From: Candidatus Sumerlaeia bacterium
GTDB lineage: Bacteria; Sumerlaeota; Sumerlaeia; SLMS01; JAHLLQ01
NCBI GenBank assembly: GCA_019634695.1
Contig: JAHCAW010000043.1
Coordinates: 1 to 37,184 of the forward strand
Reading direction: 5' to 3'
Length of the DNA: 37,184 nt
Shown: positions 1-7,724 of the stretch, one piece after another
Position numbering within the stretch: position 1 is the first letter of the stretch
Layout: each line of letters opens with the position of its first letter
Position numbers and translations under genes: made by a program
The notes under the pieces: generated by a model
Database searches by the model: none
Told to the model about the DNA's origin: nothing
Seen by the model: the letters and a program-made list of their open reading frames with translations, nothing else

Positions 1-706
1 GGAAGAGTTGCTCCACGAAGGCCAGCAGCGTGATCGGCAGGCCGACGCGCACGATGCCGCGCGGCAGGCGCGGGCGCAGGTCCAGAAACGCCCGCCACGG
101 CCAGCCATACGTCGTGGCCGAGAACATGTAGACCGACACGGCCGCCAGCGTCACCACGAGCACGGCGAGCACTCCGGCCAGACCGAACAGGTAAGCCGCC
201 AGGATGCTGATCCCGACGCGGAAGAGCGACGACCCGAGGATCGCCTTGGCCTTGGCGCCGAATCGCTTCTCGGCCGCCAGCGCCGCTTCGCCGTGCTGGA
301 AGAAGGGCTGGAGGAAGACCAGCGCGGCCAGCGCCACGAGCGCCGTCCGCCAGGTGCCCTCCCCCGCCAGCAGGCCGGCCGCAAGGAACCCGAGCGCCAG
401 CGTCGTCGAAATCGCGGTGCTGAACACCAGCGAGCCGTTGATCAGCCGGCGATAGAGGCCGAGTTTGCCCTTCGACACCAGCGCCGGGCACGAGCGGTCG
501 ATGCCGTTCGTCGCCCCGAGATTCGCGTAGCCCGTGTAGCCATGCACGATCTGGACGTACTTCCAGACGCCCCAGGCGGCGGGCCCGAGCAGGCCGGCCA
601 GCACGAGCCCACCCACCAGATTGATCGCGTGCGCCAAGCCGGTGGCCGACGAGAGCTTGCCCGTGTCGGCCAGCAGCTTGCGCTCGGTGGGGGCCGCGGT
701 CGTCAT
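1..706 (-). CDS. Polysaccharide/oligosaccharide flippase family protein (partial)
   Basis: This open frame runs off the left edge, so only the N-terminal 235 codons are present. The translation starts MTTAAPTERKLLADTGK and continues with alternating hydrophobic segments, for example around residues 28-45, 95-125 and 160-190. It resembles the N-terminal half of Wzx/MurJ-like (MATE/MVF superfamily) exporters, which flip lipid-linked sugars across the inner membrane. The ATG at 706-704 overlaps the lnt stop codon (ATGA), so the two genes are probably co-transcribed and translationally coupled. The family call rests on overall membrane pattern and sequence feel, since such exporters lack short diagnostic motifs. 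Substrate is unknown. The missing C-terminus prevents a firmer assignment. Confidence 0.65.
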   Translation of the reverse strand, partial: MTTAAPTERKLLADTGKLSSATGLAHAINLVGGLVLAGLLGPAAWGVWKYVQIVHGYTGYANLGATNGIDRSCPALVSKGKLGLYRRLINGSLVFSTAISTTLALGFLAAGLLAGEGTWRTALVALAALVFLQPFFQHGEAALAAEKRFGAKAKAILGSSLFRVGISILAAYLFGLAGVLAVLVVTLAAVSVYMFSATTYGWPWRAFLDLRPRLPRGIVRVGLPITLLAFVEQLF

Positions 707-2526
707 GGCTCGGAGGGCTCTTCAGGCTCCTTCATCCGCAGCAATGCCAGCAGCACGAGATTCGACAGGATGAAGCCCAGCAGGCCGAACCAGTCGCCCA
801 GTCGCGCGTAGAGCGTCACCGGAGGCTCGCGCCGCAGCGGCACCGTCGCCGTCAGCACCCCCTTCTCCCGCACCGGCAGTCGCGCGATAGTCGCGCCCGT
901 GCCGCCCACCACCGCCGTCACCCCGGAGTTCGTGCACAGGATCGACGGCAGGCCGGTCTCGAGCGACCGCAGCCGCGCGTGCTCGTAATGCAGCACGCTG
1001 GCGACCGAGGGATCGAACCAGGCGTTGTTCGTGATGTTGACGAAGACCTGCGCGCCGCGCCGTGCCAGACGATTGTGCAGGCTGGCAAACATGTCCTCGA
1101 AGCAGATCGTCGGGCCGATGTGGATCGCCTCGCGTTCGGACTCGGGATCGTCGCGGTCGGTGGGCACGTGCAGGAAGATCGGCGCCTGCTCCTTGGGACC
1201 GCGCAGGAACGATCCGATCTGGACGATGTGCTCCTGCAAGCCGGGGATCAGGTCGAAGTAGGGGACTGTCTCGCCGAAGGGCATCAGGTGGACCTTGCGG
1301 TAGTCGCCGGCGACGCGGTGCTCGGTCCGGTCCGGACGCAGCAGATAGAGGGCGTTGTAGGCCTCGATGTCGTAGAAGCCGTCGCGACTGCGGGCTTCGT
1401 GGAGGTATTCGGTCAGCGAGCCATCCTCGCGACGGAAGACGTTGTCGGCGGCGCCGACGAGCAGCGGGGCGCGCAGGTGGTCGACGCGTTCGCGCAGCTC
1501 GCGTTGCAGGTCGGCTTCGCGTTCGAGATCGAAGAAGGGCTGGGTGAGGATGGACTCCGGGGCGACGACGAGGTCGAAGGCGCCCGGCTCGAGCGCGTCG
1601 AGCATGGCGAAGAACTCGAGCGTGTGCTGGTCCTGGAGCCGCTGGCGCACTTCCAGGTCCTCGTCGGCGTAGGAGGCGTACTTCTCGGCCTGCGGGGTGT
1701 TGGGCTGGAGCAGCGCGATCCGCAGCCGCGGGCCCTCTTCCTCGCCTGCCGCGATGGCCGCGCCCGCCGCCCGGCCCCAAATGAAAGCGATCACCACCAG
1801 CGCCCCGACGCCCACCCACCGCGCAACCGCCGCCGGATAAACGTCCCGCCGCAGCACGCAGGCCACGGCCTCCATCACGCACAGGTTCACCGCCAGGACC
1901 AGCCCCGACACCAGCACCACGCCGCCCAGCGACGACAGCCGCATCAGGGAATCCACCGGCCACAGCGTGTGACCCAGCAACACATACGGCGCGCCCAACG
2001 CCCCGACGGAACGGAACCACTCCCAGCCACACCACCAGAGCACCGTGGCCACCACCGCCCGCCCCGGCCCCAAGCGCCGGGCGAAGAGCGCCAGCCCCAG
2101 CCCTCCCATCGCGGGGAAGAACCCCTGAAAGACCGACAGCAACGGAATGCCCAGCAGGACGAACGGGTTGAACACCCGCACCGCCGCCAGCCATGTAAAC
2201 AACGTGAAGAAGTACGCCGTACCGAACACCCATGAGTACCAGAACGCCCCGCGGGGCGACAGGCTGCGCAACCCCCACAGCCACGGCACCAACGCCACAA
2301 ACCCGAGCGGCCACAGGGCGAACGGCGAGAAGCACAGCCGCAACAGCACGACCGACCCGAGCGCCCAGAGGAAGACGCGCCACTCGCGCGCCAGCTCGCC
2401 CACGGGGGGCAGCGCCGCGCGCAACGCCAGCCGCCACCACGACGGCCGGGCAGAGTCCGCCGGGGTCGCCGCCGGCGATGGAACCGGGCCGCTCTCGCGG
2501 CGATTGCGGGAACGATAACGCGCCAT
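703..2526 (-). CDS. lnt: Apolipoprotein N-acyltransferase
   Basis: Lnt adds the third acyl chain to the N-terminal cysteine of lipoproteins in the inner membrane, the last step of lipoprotein maturation. The 607-residue protein has a multi-pass N-terminal half (about residues 35-260) followed by a nitrilase-like domain. The expected catalytic triad is visible: Glu in VVAPES (about 324), Lys in DYRKVHLMPFGE (about 411) and Cys in GPTICFED (about 475). The frame stays open upstream to 2712, but that extension runs into the repeat at 2633-2837 and is not lipoprotein-acyltransferase-like. I chose the ATG at 2526, just before MARYRSRNRR, with GAGGAG about 14 bases upstream. At about 607 residues it is somewhat longer than the usual 500-550. 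It overlaps the downstream flippase gene by 4 bases. Confidence 0.93.
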   Translation of the reverse strand: MARYRSRNRRESGPVPSPAATPADSARPSWWRLALRAALPPVGELAREWRVFLWALGSVVLLRLCFSPFALWPLGFVALVPWLWGLRSLSPRGAFWYSWVFGTAYFFTLFTWLAAVRVFNPFVLLGIPLLSVFQGFFPAMGGLGLALFARRLGPGRAVVATVLWWCGWEWFRSVGALGAPYVLLGHTLWPVDSLMRLSSLGGVVLVSGLVLAVNLCVMEAVACVLRRDVYPAAVARWVGVGALVVIAFIWGRAAGAAIAAGEEEGPRLRIALLQPNTPQAEKYASYADEDLEVRQRLQDQHTLEFFAMLDALEPGAFDLVVAPESILTQPFFDLEREADLQRELRERVDHLRAPLLVGAADNVFRREDGSLTEYLHEARSRDGFYDIEAYNALYLLRPDRTEHRVAGDYRKVHLMPFGETVPYFDLIPGLQEHIVQIGSFLRGPKEQAPIFLHVPTDRDDPESEREAIHIGPTICFEDMFASLHNRLARRGAQVFVNITNNAWFDPSVASVLHYEHARLRSLETGLPSILCTNSGVTAVVGGTGATIARLPVREKGVLTATVPLRREPPVTLYARLGDWFGLLGFILSNLVLLALLRMKEPEEPSEP

Positions 2527-2632
2527 GGCTCGCTGGGCTGCTCCTCCTCGATTCAGGCGGCCCGAGTTAGAGACCCACGCCCGGACAGCGACAAGGAGCA
2601 AGTGAGCCCGAAAGTGGGTTGCGAGGGCACCA

Positions 2633-2837
2633 TTAATTGTGGCTTGGGCGCATGGCGCGCCGAAGCTTAACCGCGAAGGAGGGTCTCGCCCAAGTCCGGG
2701 GGGCCTCGCCAAGAGGAGGGCGTTTCAGGCCCGAGGCGGCCGCCGAAAGGTCTCTTCGAGCTGCTCGGGAAGCACAATATTCCCAGCAACGCGCGTGGCG
2801 GTGCCGAACTCGGGCGAGACGCCCGAGCCACAGTTAA
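2633..2837 (+). repeat. REPIN-like hairpin repeat, copy A (with 33-bp insertion)
   Basis: The element begins TTAATTGTGGC and ends GCCACAGTTAA, so its ends are inverted repeats. Inside each end lies a second palindrome of the CTTGGGCG/CGCCCAAG type. Read on the opposite strand, copy C (29332-29503) aligns along its whole length, including the internal segments cgaggcgg, ctcgg-aagcacaa and caacgcgcgt. Copy A is 205 bp against 172 bp for copy C. The difference is a 33-bp stretch (2651-2683) placed in the loop of the left hairpin. Confidence 0.85.
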
Positions 2838-2952
2838 CGGCGCGCCACGCGCAGGCACGCTATCCGCTTTGTCCTCCTTGTCCTGTTCGCCCCTAAAAAA
2901 AATCCGCGCGAGCTGGAACAAATCCGGCAACGCAGCGTCCTATTGTTGGGAA

Positions 2953-2966
2953 TCGTGTGCACACGA
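2953..2966. promoter_or_regulatory. Perfect 14-bp palindrome upstream of gspE, possible operator
   Basis: TCGTGTGCACACGA reads identically on both strands and lies about 118 bases upstream of the gspE start codon, between the repeat and the first T2SS gene. A dyad of this length in a leader or promoter region could bind a dimeric regulator. No regulator gene is adjacent, and no second copy was noticed upstream of other genes in the window. Confidence 0.3.
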
Positions 2967-3083
2967 CGGGCGAGGGACCCCGCGGGTATCGCGGGAATGC
3001 GGTCGGGGGACCGCGCAAGGCCGAAGGGGGCGAGGACGGCACGCCAGGGGGCGACGGCCGAACGTGAGGCAAGGAATACTGCC

Positions 3084-4817
3084 ATGGGGGACGCGGTCGT
3101 ACGACATCCGCTCGCACGGGATCTTGTGGGTCTCGGTCTGTTGACCGAGGACCAGTTGCGGCATTTGGCGGCATCGACCCCGAACGGGGATCGTCCGTTC
3201 GTCGATCTGGCCTTCGAGTCGGGTTTCATCGAGCCCGACCGGTTGCTGGAGACGCTGTCGGCGCGGCTGCACGTGCCGATCGTGTCGCTGAAGGACGAGC
3301 CTCCGACGCGCGAGGCGCTCGACGTGCTGCCGGCCGAGGTCGCCCGCCGGCATCGCTGTGTGCCGGTCCGCCGCGAGGGCGACCGCCTGACGCTGGCCTG
3401 TCTGAATCCGACGAGCCCGCGCCTGCTCGACGAGGTGCGTTTCGCCACCGGCTGCCGCGTCGTCCCCGTGCTCGCCCGCCAGCAGGACCTCCACGCCGCC
3501 CTTGAGGAACACTACGACGTCACCGTCGAGAAGATGCTCGAGGGGCTGAAGCGCAATGGCGACGAGGCCACCGCGCAGGAAGACTACTTCATCCACGATC
3601 TTCAGCAGAAGGCCAGCGAGCCCACGCTCGTCAACCTCGTGAACCTCATCATCTCCGAGGCCATCGAGGAGGGCGCCTCCGACATCCACATCGAGCCCTA
3701 CGAGCGCGAGATGCGCGTCAAGTACCGCGTCGACGGCATCCTGCAGGAGGTGCCCCCGCCGCCCAAGGCCATGCAGCCCGCCATCGTCTCGCGCATCAAG
3801 ATCATGGCCGGCATGGACATCGCCAAGCGCCACATCCCGCAGGACGGCTACATCCGCATCAACCTTGCCCGCGGCCAGGTGGACATCCGCGTCGCCACCG
3901 TGCCGACGATCTTCGGCGAGGGCGTCGTCATGCGCCTGCTCAACAAGAGCGCCATCCTGATCGACCTCGACGACCTGGGCCTCGACGGCCAGACGCGCGC
4001 GCGCTTCGAGCCCCTGCTCGGCCGCAGCTACGGCATCATCCTGGTCTGCGGCCCCACGGGCTCGGGCAAGACCACCACGCTCTACGCCGTGCTCAACCGC
4101 ATCCAGTCGCCCGAGAAGAAGATCATCACCATCGAGGATCCGGTCGAGTACCAACTCGACGGCATCAACCAGATTCCGGTGCGCCCGACCCGCGGCGTCA
4201 CGTTCGCCAGCGGGTTGCGCTCGATCCTGCGTCTCGATCCCGACATCCTGCTCGTCGGCGAGGTCCGCGACGTCGAAACCGCCGAGATCGCCATCCGCAG
4301 CGCGCTGACCGGCCACCTGATCTTCAGCACGCTGCACACCAACGACGCCTCCAGCGCCGTGACGCGCCTGCTCGACATGGGCGTCGAGCCGTACCTGATC
4401 GCTTCGTCGCTGCAGGGCGTGCTGGCCCAGCGCCTCGTTCGCCGCCTGTGCGACCGGTGCCGCGTGCCCTACGACCCGCCCGACGAGTTGCTGGCGCAGT
4501 TCGGCAAGACGCGCGAGGAGGCACGCGGCGGCACCTTCTTCAAGCCCGCCGGCTGCGAGCACTGCAAGCAACGCGGCTACGCCGGCCGCATCGGCATCTT
4601 CGAACTGCTCGACGTGGACGAGGAACTCCAGCACCTGATCGTGCGCGGCGAATCGAGCCACGCGATCAAGGCCGTCGCCATGAAGAAGATGATGTCCATG
4701 CGCGAGGACGGCTGGCAGAAGATTCGAAGCGGCACGACCACCTTCGCCGAAGTGCTGCGCCAGACGCAGCGCGACCGCTCAGAGAACGACGCGGTCACCG
4801 AATCCTGGGACGAGTAA
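3084..4817 (+). CDS. gspE: Type II secretion system ATPase GspE
   Basis: GspE is the cytoplasmic hexameric ATPase that powers pseudopilus assembly. The 577-residue protein has an N-terminal T2SSE_N/MshEN-like region (about residues 10-150). The ATPase core follows: Walker A GPTGSGKT at 323-330, a Walker-B/Asp-box region with LLVGEVRD near 390, and the His-box motif STLHTNDA. A CxxC pair at 456/459 and a second at 491/494 form the zinc-binding module typical of GspE/PilB. The frame is open upstream to 2943. I chose the ATG at 3084 because AAGGA lies 8 bases before it and the upstream residues are arginine-rich noncoding-like sequence. It is the first gene of the operon, and gspF follows after 4 bases. 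Confidence 0.95.
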   Translation: MGDAVVRHPLARDLVGLGLLTEDQLRHLAASTPNGDRPFVDLAFESGFIEPDRLLETLSARLHVPIVSLKDEPPTREALDVLPAEVARRHRCVPVRREGDRLTLACLNPTSPRLLDEVRFATGCRVVPVLARQQDLHAALEEHYDVTVEKMLEGLKRNGDEATAQEDYFIHDLQQKASEPTLVNLVNLIISEAIEEGASDIHIEPYEREMRVKYRVDGILQEVPPPPKAMQPAIVSRIKIMAGMDIAKRHIPQDGYIRINLARGQVDIRVATVPTIFGEGVVMRLLNKSAILIDLDDLGLDGQTRARFEPLLGRSYGIILVCGPTGSGKTTTLYAVLNRIQSPEKKIITIEDPVEYQLDGINQIPVRPTRGVTFASGLRSILRLDPDILLVGEVRDVETAEIAIRSALTGHLIFSTLHTNDASSAVTRLLDMGVEPYLIASSLQGVLAQRLVRRLCDRCRVPYDPPDELLAQFGKTREEARGGTFFKPAGCEHCKQRGYAGRIGIFELLDVDEELQHLIVRGESSHAIKAVAMKKMMSMREDGWQKIRSGTTTFAEVLRQTQRDRSENDAVTESWDE

Positions 4818-4821
4818 GCGC

Positions 4822-6039
4822 ATGAGCCAGTTTGCCTACCAGGCTCTCGACGAGGCGGGACGACGCGTCTCGGGCATCGAGGAGTCGCCGAACCGAACGG
4901 CTGCGCTCGACCGGCTGACCGCGCGGCGACTCTTCGTCACGCGCATCGAGGAGGCCGGCGCGACCGGTTCGCGGCGGTGGCGCGACGGCCTGACGATCCT
5001 GCCGCCGGCGTCGGCCGGCGAATTGGTGCTCTTCTACCGTCGTCTCGCCACGCTGCTCGCCGCGGGCATTCCGCTGCTGGAGGGTCTCGACGCCATCGCG
5101 GGCCAGACATCGAACGCGCGGCTGGCCGCCGTGCTGGGACAGGTGCGCGACGACGTGCGCGGCGGACGCAGCTTCTCCGAGGCGCTCACCCGCCATCCAC
5201 GCGTCTTCCCCGAACTGGTGACCAGCATGGCACGCGTCGGCGAGACCGGCGGCATCCTCGGGCCCGTGCTCGACCAGACCGCCGACTTCACCCAGCGCGA
5301 CCATGAGCTGCGCACCGAGGTGCTGACGGCGCTGGCCTATCCGATCATCGTCCTGCTCGTCGCGACCGCAACGGTCGTGCTGCTGCTGACGACCGTCATC
5401 CCGCGCCTCTCGACGTTGTTCCAAGGGATGGAGGCGGCGCTGCCGCTGCCGACGCGCATGCTGCTCGGCGCCAGCGACCTCTTCTCGTCGTGGGGCTGGC
5501 TGCTGCTGATCCTGCTGGTTGCGGCCGGCGTGGGGCTGCATCGCCTGCGCCGCACGCCGCGCGGGGCCGAGTTCATCGACCGCACGCGCCTGCGGCTGCC
5601 GCTGCTGGGCACGCTCGCCACCAAGGCAACCATCGCGCGCTTCGCGCGCTCGCTCGGCGCGCTGCTGCACGGCGGCGTGCCGCTCATGGAAGGGCTCGAC
5701 GTGGTGGACCGCGTGCTGGGCAACCGGGTGCTGACCGATGCCGTCGAGCGCGTGAAGGACCGCGTCCGGCGCGGCGAATCGCTCGGCCGCAGCCTGCGCG
5801 ACGAGCCGCTCTTTCCCGACATGGTCAAGTACATGGTCTCCGCCGGCGAGGACTCCGGCAAGCTCGACGAGATGCTCGGCAAGGTGGCCGACATCTACGA
5901 GCTCGAGACGCGGCAACTCATGAAGGTGACGATCAGTCTGCTGGCGCCGCTGCTGATTCTGGTGCTGGCGGCGGTGGTGGGTTTCATCGCGCTGGCGATG
6001 CTGCTGCCCATCGCGCAAATCAACCAAACCCTGGGGTGA
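4822..6039 (+). CDS. gspF: Type II secretion system inner-membrane platform protein GspF
   Basis: GspF is the polytopic platform protein that couples the GspE ATPase to pseudopilin insertion. The 405-residue length is normal for the family. The sequence opens with the typical FAYQALDEAGRRVSG and has two homologous cytoplasmic halves with the repeated family pattern (LATLLAAGIPLLEGLD and LGALLHGGVPLMEGLD). Membrane segments are visible at about 167-193, 223-240 and 371-397, matching the usual three-pass topology. GspE ends 4 bases upstream and gspG begins 5 bases downstream, so this is a tight operon position. Confidence 0.95.
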   Translation: MSQFAYQALDEAGRRVSGIEESPNRTAALDRLTARRLFVTRIEEAGATGSRRWRDGLTILPPASAGELVLFYRRLATLLAAGIPLLEGLDAIAGQTSNARLAAVLGQVRDDVRGGRSFSEALTRHPRVFPELVTSMARVGETGGILGPVLDQTADFTQRDHELRTEVLTALAYPIIVLLVATATVVLLLTTVIPRLSTLFQGMEAALPLPTRMLLGASDLFSSWGWLLLILLVAAGVGLHRLRRTPRGAEFIDRTRLRLPLLGTLATKATIARFARSLGALLHGGVPLMEGLDVVDRVLGNRVLTDAVERVKDRVRRGESLGRSLRDEPLFPDMVKYMVSAGEDSGKLDEMLGKVADIYELETRQLMKVTISLLAPLLILVLAAVVGFIALAMLLPIAQINQTLG

Positions 6040-6044
6040 CGACG

Positions 6045-6488
6045 ATGACAGTTCGACAGACAGGACGGCGGCGCGGCTTCACGCTGATCGAGATTCTCGT
6101 GGTGGTGATCATCATCGCGACGCTGGCGGCGGCGGTGGTGTTGTCGCTCAGCGGCAAACCCGACGAGGCCCGCGCCGCGCGCGCCAAGGCCGACATCGGC
6201 ACGCTCGAGACCGCCATCGAGGCCTTCCGCCTCGACATGCGGCGCTACCCCACCGACGAGGAAGGACTCGGGGCCCTGGTCCGCAAACCCGACGGCGAGG
6301 ACGCCGACCGCTGGAAGGGCCCCTACCTCAAGCGCCTCGAGAAGGACCCGTGGGACCGCGACTACGTCTACGCCTATCCGGGCGATCGCAACGAGAACGG
6401 CTACGACCTCTACTCCCTCGGCGCCGACGGACGCCCCGGGGGACAGGACGTCAACGCCGACATCGTCAACTGGTCCGAAGAGGACTGA
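6045..6488 (+). CDS. gspG: Type II secretion system major pseudopilin GspG
   Basis: GspG is the main subunit of the T2SS pseudopilus. The 147-residue protein has a short positive leader ending in Gly11, then FTLIEILVV with Glu at mature position 5: a class III prepilin signal cleaved and methylated by a prepilin peptidase. The C-terminal region has the family pattern RYPTDEEGL, a GPYLK segment and NGYDLYSLGADGRPGG, which forms the calcium-binding loop in characterised GspG proteins. The start is the ATG at 6045, five bases after the gspF stop. No prepilin peptidase (gspO/pilD) is in this window, so it must be encoded elsewhere. Confidence 0.95.
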   Translation: MTVRQTGRRRGFTLIEILVVVIIIATLAAAVVLSLSGKPDEARAARAKADIGTLETAIEAFRLDMRRYPTDEEGLGALVRKPDGEDADRWKGPYLKRLEKDPWDRDYVYAYPGDRNENGYDLYSLGADGRPGGQDVNADIVNWSEED

Positions 6489-6511
6489 TTTCAGGGAGGC
6501 ACTGCCCGGCC

Positions 6512-7030
6512 ATGCGGGTGCGACGCGCATTCACCCTCATCGAGTTGTTGATCGTCGTGGCGATTCTGATCGTCCTGACGGGGATGATGGTGCCTGTCCT
6601 GCAATCGGGGCTGGGGCGCTCGGAGAGTCGCGGCGCGCTCGTGCGCATCACGAACATCATGACGCTCGCCTCCAGCATGGCCGTCGCCGAAGGCCGCACG
6701 TTTCGCCTCAACATCGATCCCCAGCAGGGCCGCTTCTGGGTGACGCACGAACGCGATCCGATCAACGAGCCCGGCGTCTACGTGCCCTATCGCCTTTCGG
6801 AGCTGACCGATTTCCGCCTCGGCTCCGCCATCACGGTCCGCTGGCACGAGCTCGAACTGCGCGAGCAACAGGAGGGCGATCCCTTCATCCAGTTCCATGC
6901 CGACGGCACCTCCGAGCGCCTGACGCTCGTGCTGCTCACCGAGGGCGGGAAGACATGGACCATCATGGTCGCCCCGATGACCTCGTCGATCCGCGTCGTG
7001 GACTTCGACATGACGGAGGAGACCTTGTGA
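6512..7030 (+). CDS. gspH: Type II secretion system minor pseudopilin GspH
   Basis: This 172-residue protein starts MRVRRA and continues FTLIELLIVVAILIVLTGMM, a class III prepilin signal and N-terminal helix. The residue before the cleavage point is Ala instead of the usual Gly. After the helix comes a beta-rich domain, and position and size fit the GspH tip-region minor pseudopilin. AGGGAGG (6493-6499) precedes the ATG at 6512. The frame is open further upstream but there overlaps gspG in another frame, so the longer start is rejected. Assignment between GspH and a generic type IV pilin-like protein relies on gene order G-H-I-J-K. Confidence 0.85.
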   Translation: MRVRRAFTLIELLIVVAILIVLTGMMVPVLQSGLGRSESRGALVRITNIMTLASSMAVAEGRTFRLNIDPQQGRFWVTHERDPINEPGVYVPYRLSELTDFRLGSAITVRWHELELREQQEGDPFIQFHADGTSERLTLVLLTEGGKTWTIMVAPMTSSIRVVDFDMTEETL

Positions 7031-7386
7031 AGCGTCGGGCCTTCACGCTGCTCGAGGTGCTGCTGGCGCTGGCGATCTTCGCCATCGCGGTCGTCGGCAT
7101 CATCGAGTCGGCGGGCTACCAGGCGCGTTCGCTGCGCGTGGCCGAGGAGACCGGCCGCGCCGTCCTGCTGGCGAAGGATCTGCTGGCGGAGCTGCGCATC
7201 GTCGACGAGATCGAGCAGGACTCCAAGAGCGGCACCTACGAGGCGCCGAACGACGGCTTCGAGTGGAGCTACGAAATCGCGGACTCCGACGTCTCGGGGC
7301 TCCGCGAGGTCACCATCATCATCTCCTGGTCGGACGGTCGCGCGCGCCGCGAGCACCGCATCGACACCCTGCTGGCGGAACGATGA
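7027..7386 (+). CDS. gspI: Type II secretion system minor pseudopilin GspI
   Basis: The 119-residue product begins MKRRA (GTG start) followed by FTLLEVLLALAIFAIAVVGI, the prepilin leader with Glu5 and hydrophobic helix. The size and the LLEVLLALAIFAIA pattern are characteristic of GspI, which with GspJ and GspK forms the pseudopilus tip. The GTG at 7027-7029 overlaps the gspH stop codon (GTGA), with GGAGGAG at about 7013-7019 as ribosome-binding site. As in GspH, the -1 residue is Ala. It is followed by the only large gap inside the operon. Confidence 0.88.
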   Translation: MKRRAFTLLEVLLALAIFAIAVVGIIESAGYQARSLRVAEETGRAVLLAKDLLAELRIVDEIEQDSKSGTYEAPNDGFEWSYEIADSDVSGLREVTIIISWSDGRARREHRIDTLLAER

Positions 7387-7724
7387 TGCAAACTACAGGA
7401 ACCGAACTCAGGCGGGAGGGGAGGCTGGGGAGCCTGCACGGAACCCTGCTTGAACTCCTTGTTGGGCCAGCCCTGCTCGATGAAGCTCATCAAGTCCCGA
7501 CGCCATTAACTGTGGCTCGGGCGTCCCGCCCGAGTTCCGCAACGCCACGCGCGCGGTCGCAGTGCTGGCGTTTGAGTCGACATCTTCACGCACAACCTAC
7601 GGCAGACTCCCTTGGGGCGTGGGCCGCCCAAACCTTGGCGAAGGCCGCCGGACTCGGGCGGGACGCCCGAGCCACAGTTTTAAAGGCTGCCGCCCGCAGA
7701 GGGATCAATCGGACTCCGCGGATC
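7387..7724. other. Gap inside the T2SS operon (gspI-gspJ), with gene relic and repeat
   Basis: These 338 bases interrupt an operon whose other junctions are overlaps or gaps of no more than about 60 bases. The first part (7390-7493) has a short coding-looking stretch on the minus strand, reading MSFIEQGWPNKEFKQG, that matches no protein I recognise and may be a relic. The second part is the hairpin repeat at 7506-7683. The last 40 bases lead into the GTG start of gspJ. No terminator followed by a T-run is seen, so read-through is plausible. Confidence 0.6.
7506..7683 (+). repeat. REPIN-like hairpin repeat, copy B
   Basis: It begins TTAACTGTGGC then CTCGGGCG-tcc-CGCCCGAG, and ends with the inverted equivalent, CTCGGGCG-gga-CGCCCGAG then GCCACAGTTTTAAA. 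The layout is the same as copy C (29332-29503) in the same orientation, with shared internal sequence next to the left end (gcaacgc-acgcgcg) and near the right end (cttggcga...ccg-act). The central 80 bp have diverged. The hairpin stems differ from copies A and C by compensatory changes (CTTGGGCG to CTCGGGCG on both arms), which suggests selection on or homogenisation of the structure. Confidence 0.85.

Larger units (their letters stand above)
2527..3083. other. Intergenic region between divergent lnt and gspE
   Basis: This 557-bp gap separates divergently transcribed lnt and the T2SS operon, so promoters for both should lie here, but I could not identify a convincing -35/-10 pair. It holds a REPIN-like repeat (2633-2837), a short A-rich patch near 2896, a perfect 14-bp palindrome (2953-2966) and a small 6-bp-stem hairpin at 2999-3014 in what would be the gspE leader. 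The open frames crossing it have repeat-derived composition and no recognisable protein. Confidence 0.6.

Noticed and set aside
979..2235. Long open frame opposite lnt (418 codons)
   Set aside because: It is antisense to a gene with a clear catalytic triad, and its residues are the reverse reading of GC-rich codons. High third-position GC creates many such shadow frames.
2940..4661. 573-codon frame opposite gspE
   Set aside because: It is fully antisense to a strongly conserved ATPase and lacks any domain or ribosome-binding site.
7263..7724. N-terminal extension of gspJ through repeat B
   Set aside because: It would run out of frame over gspI and through the hairpin repeat, and the prepilin leader must be near the N-terminus, so the GTG at 7725 was chosen.
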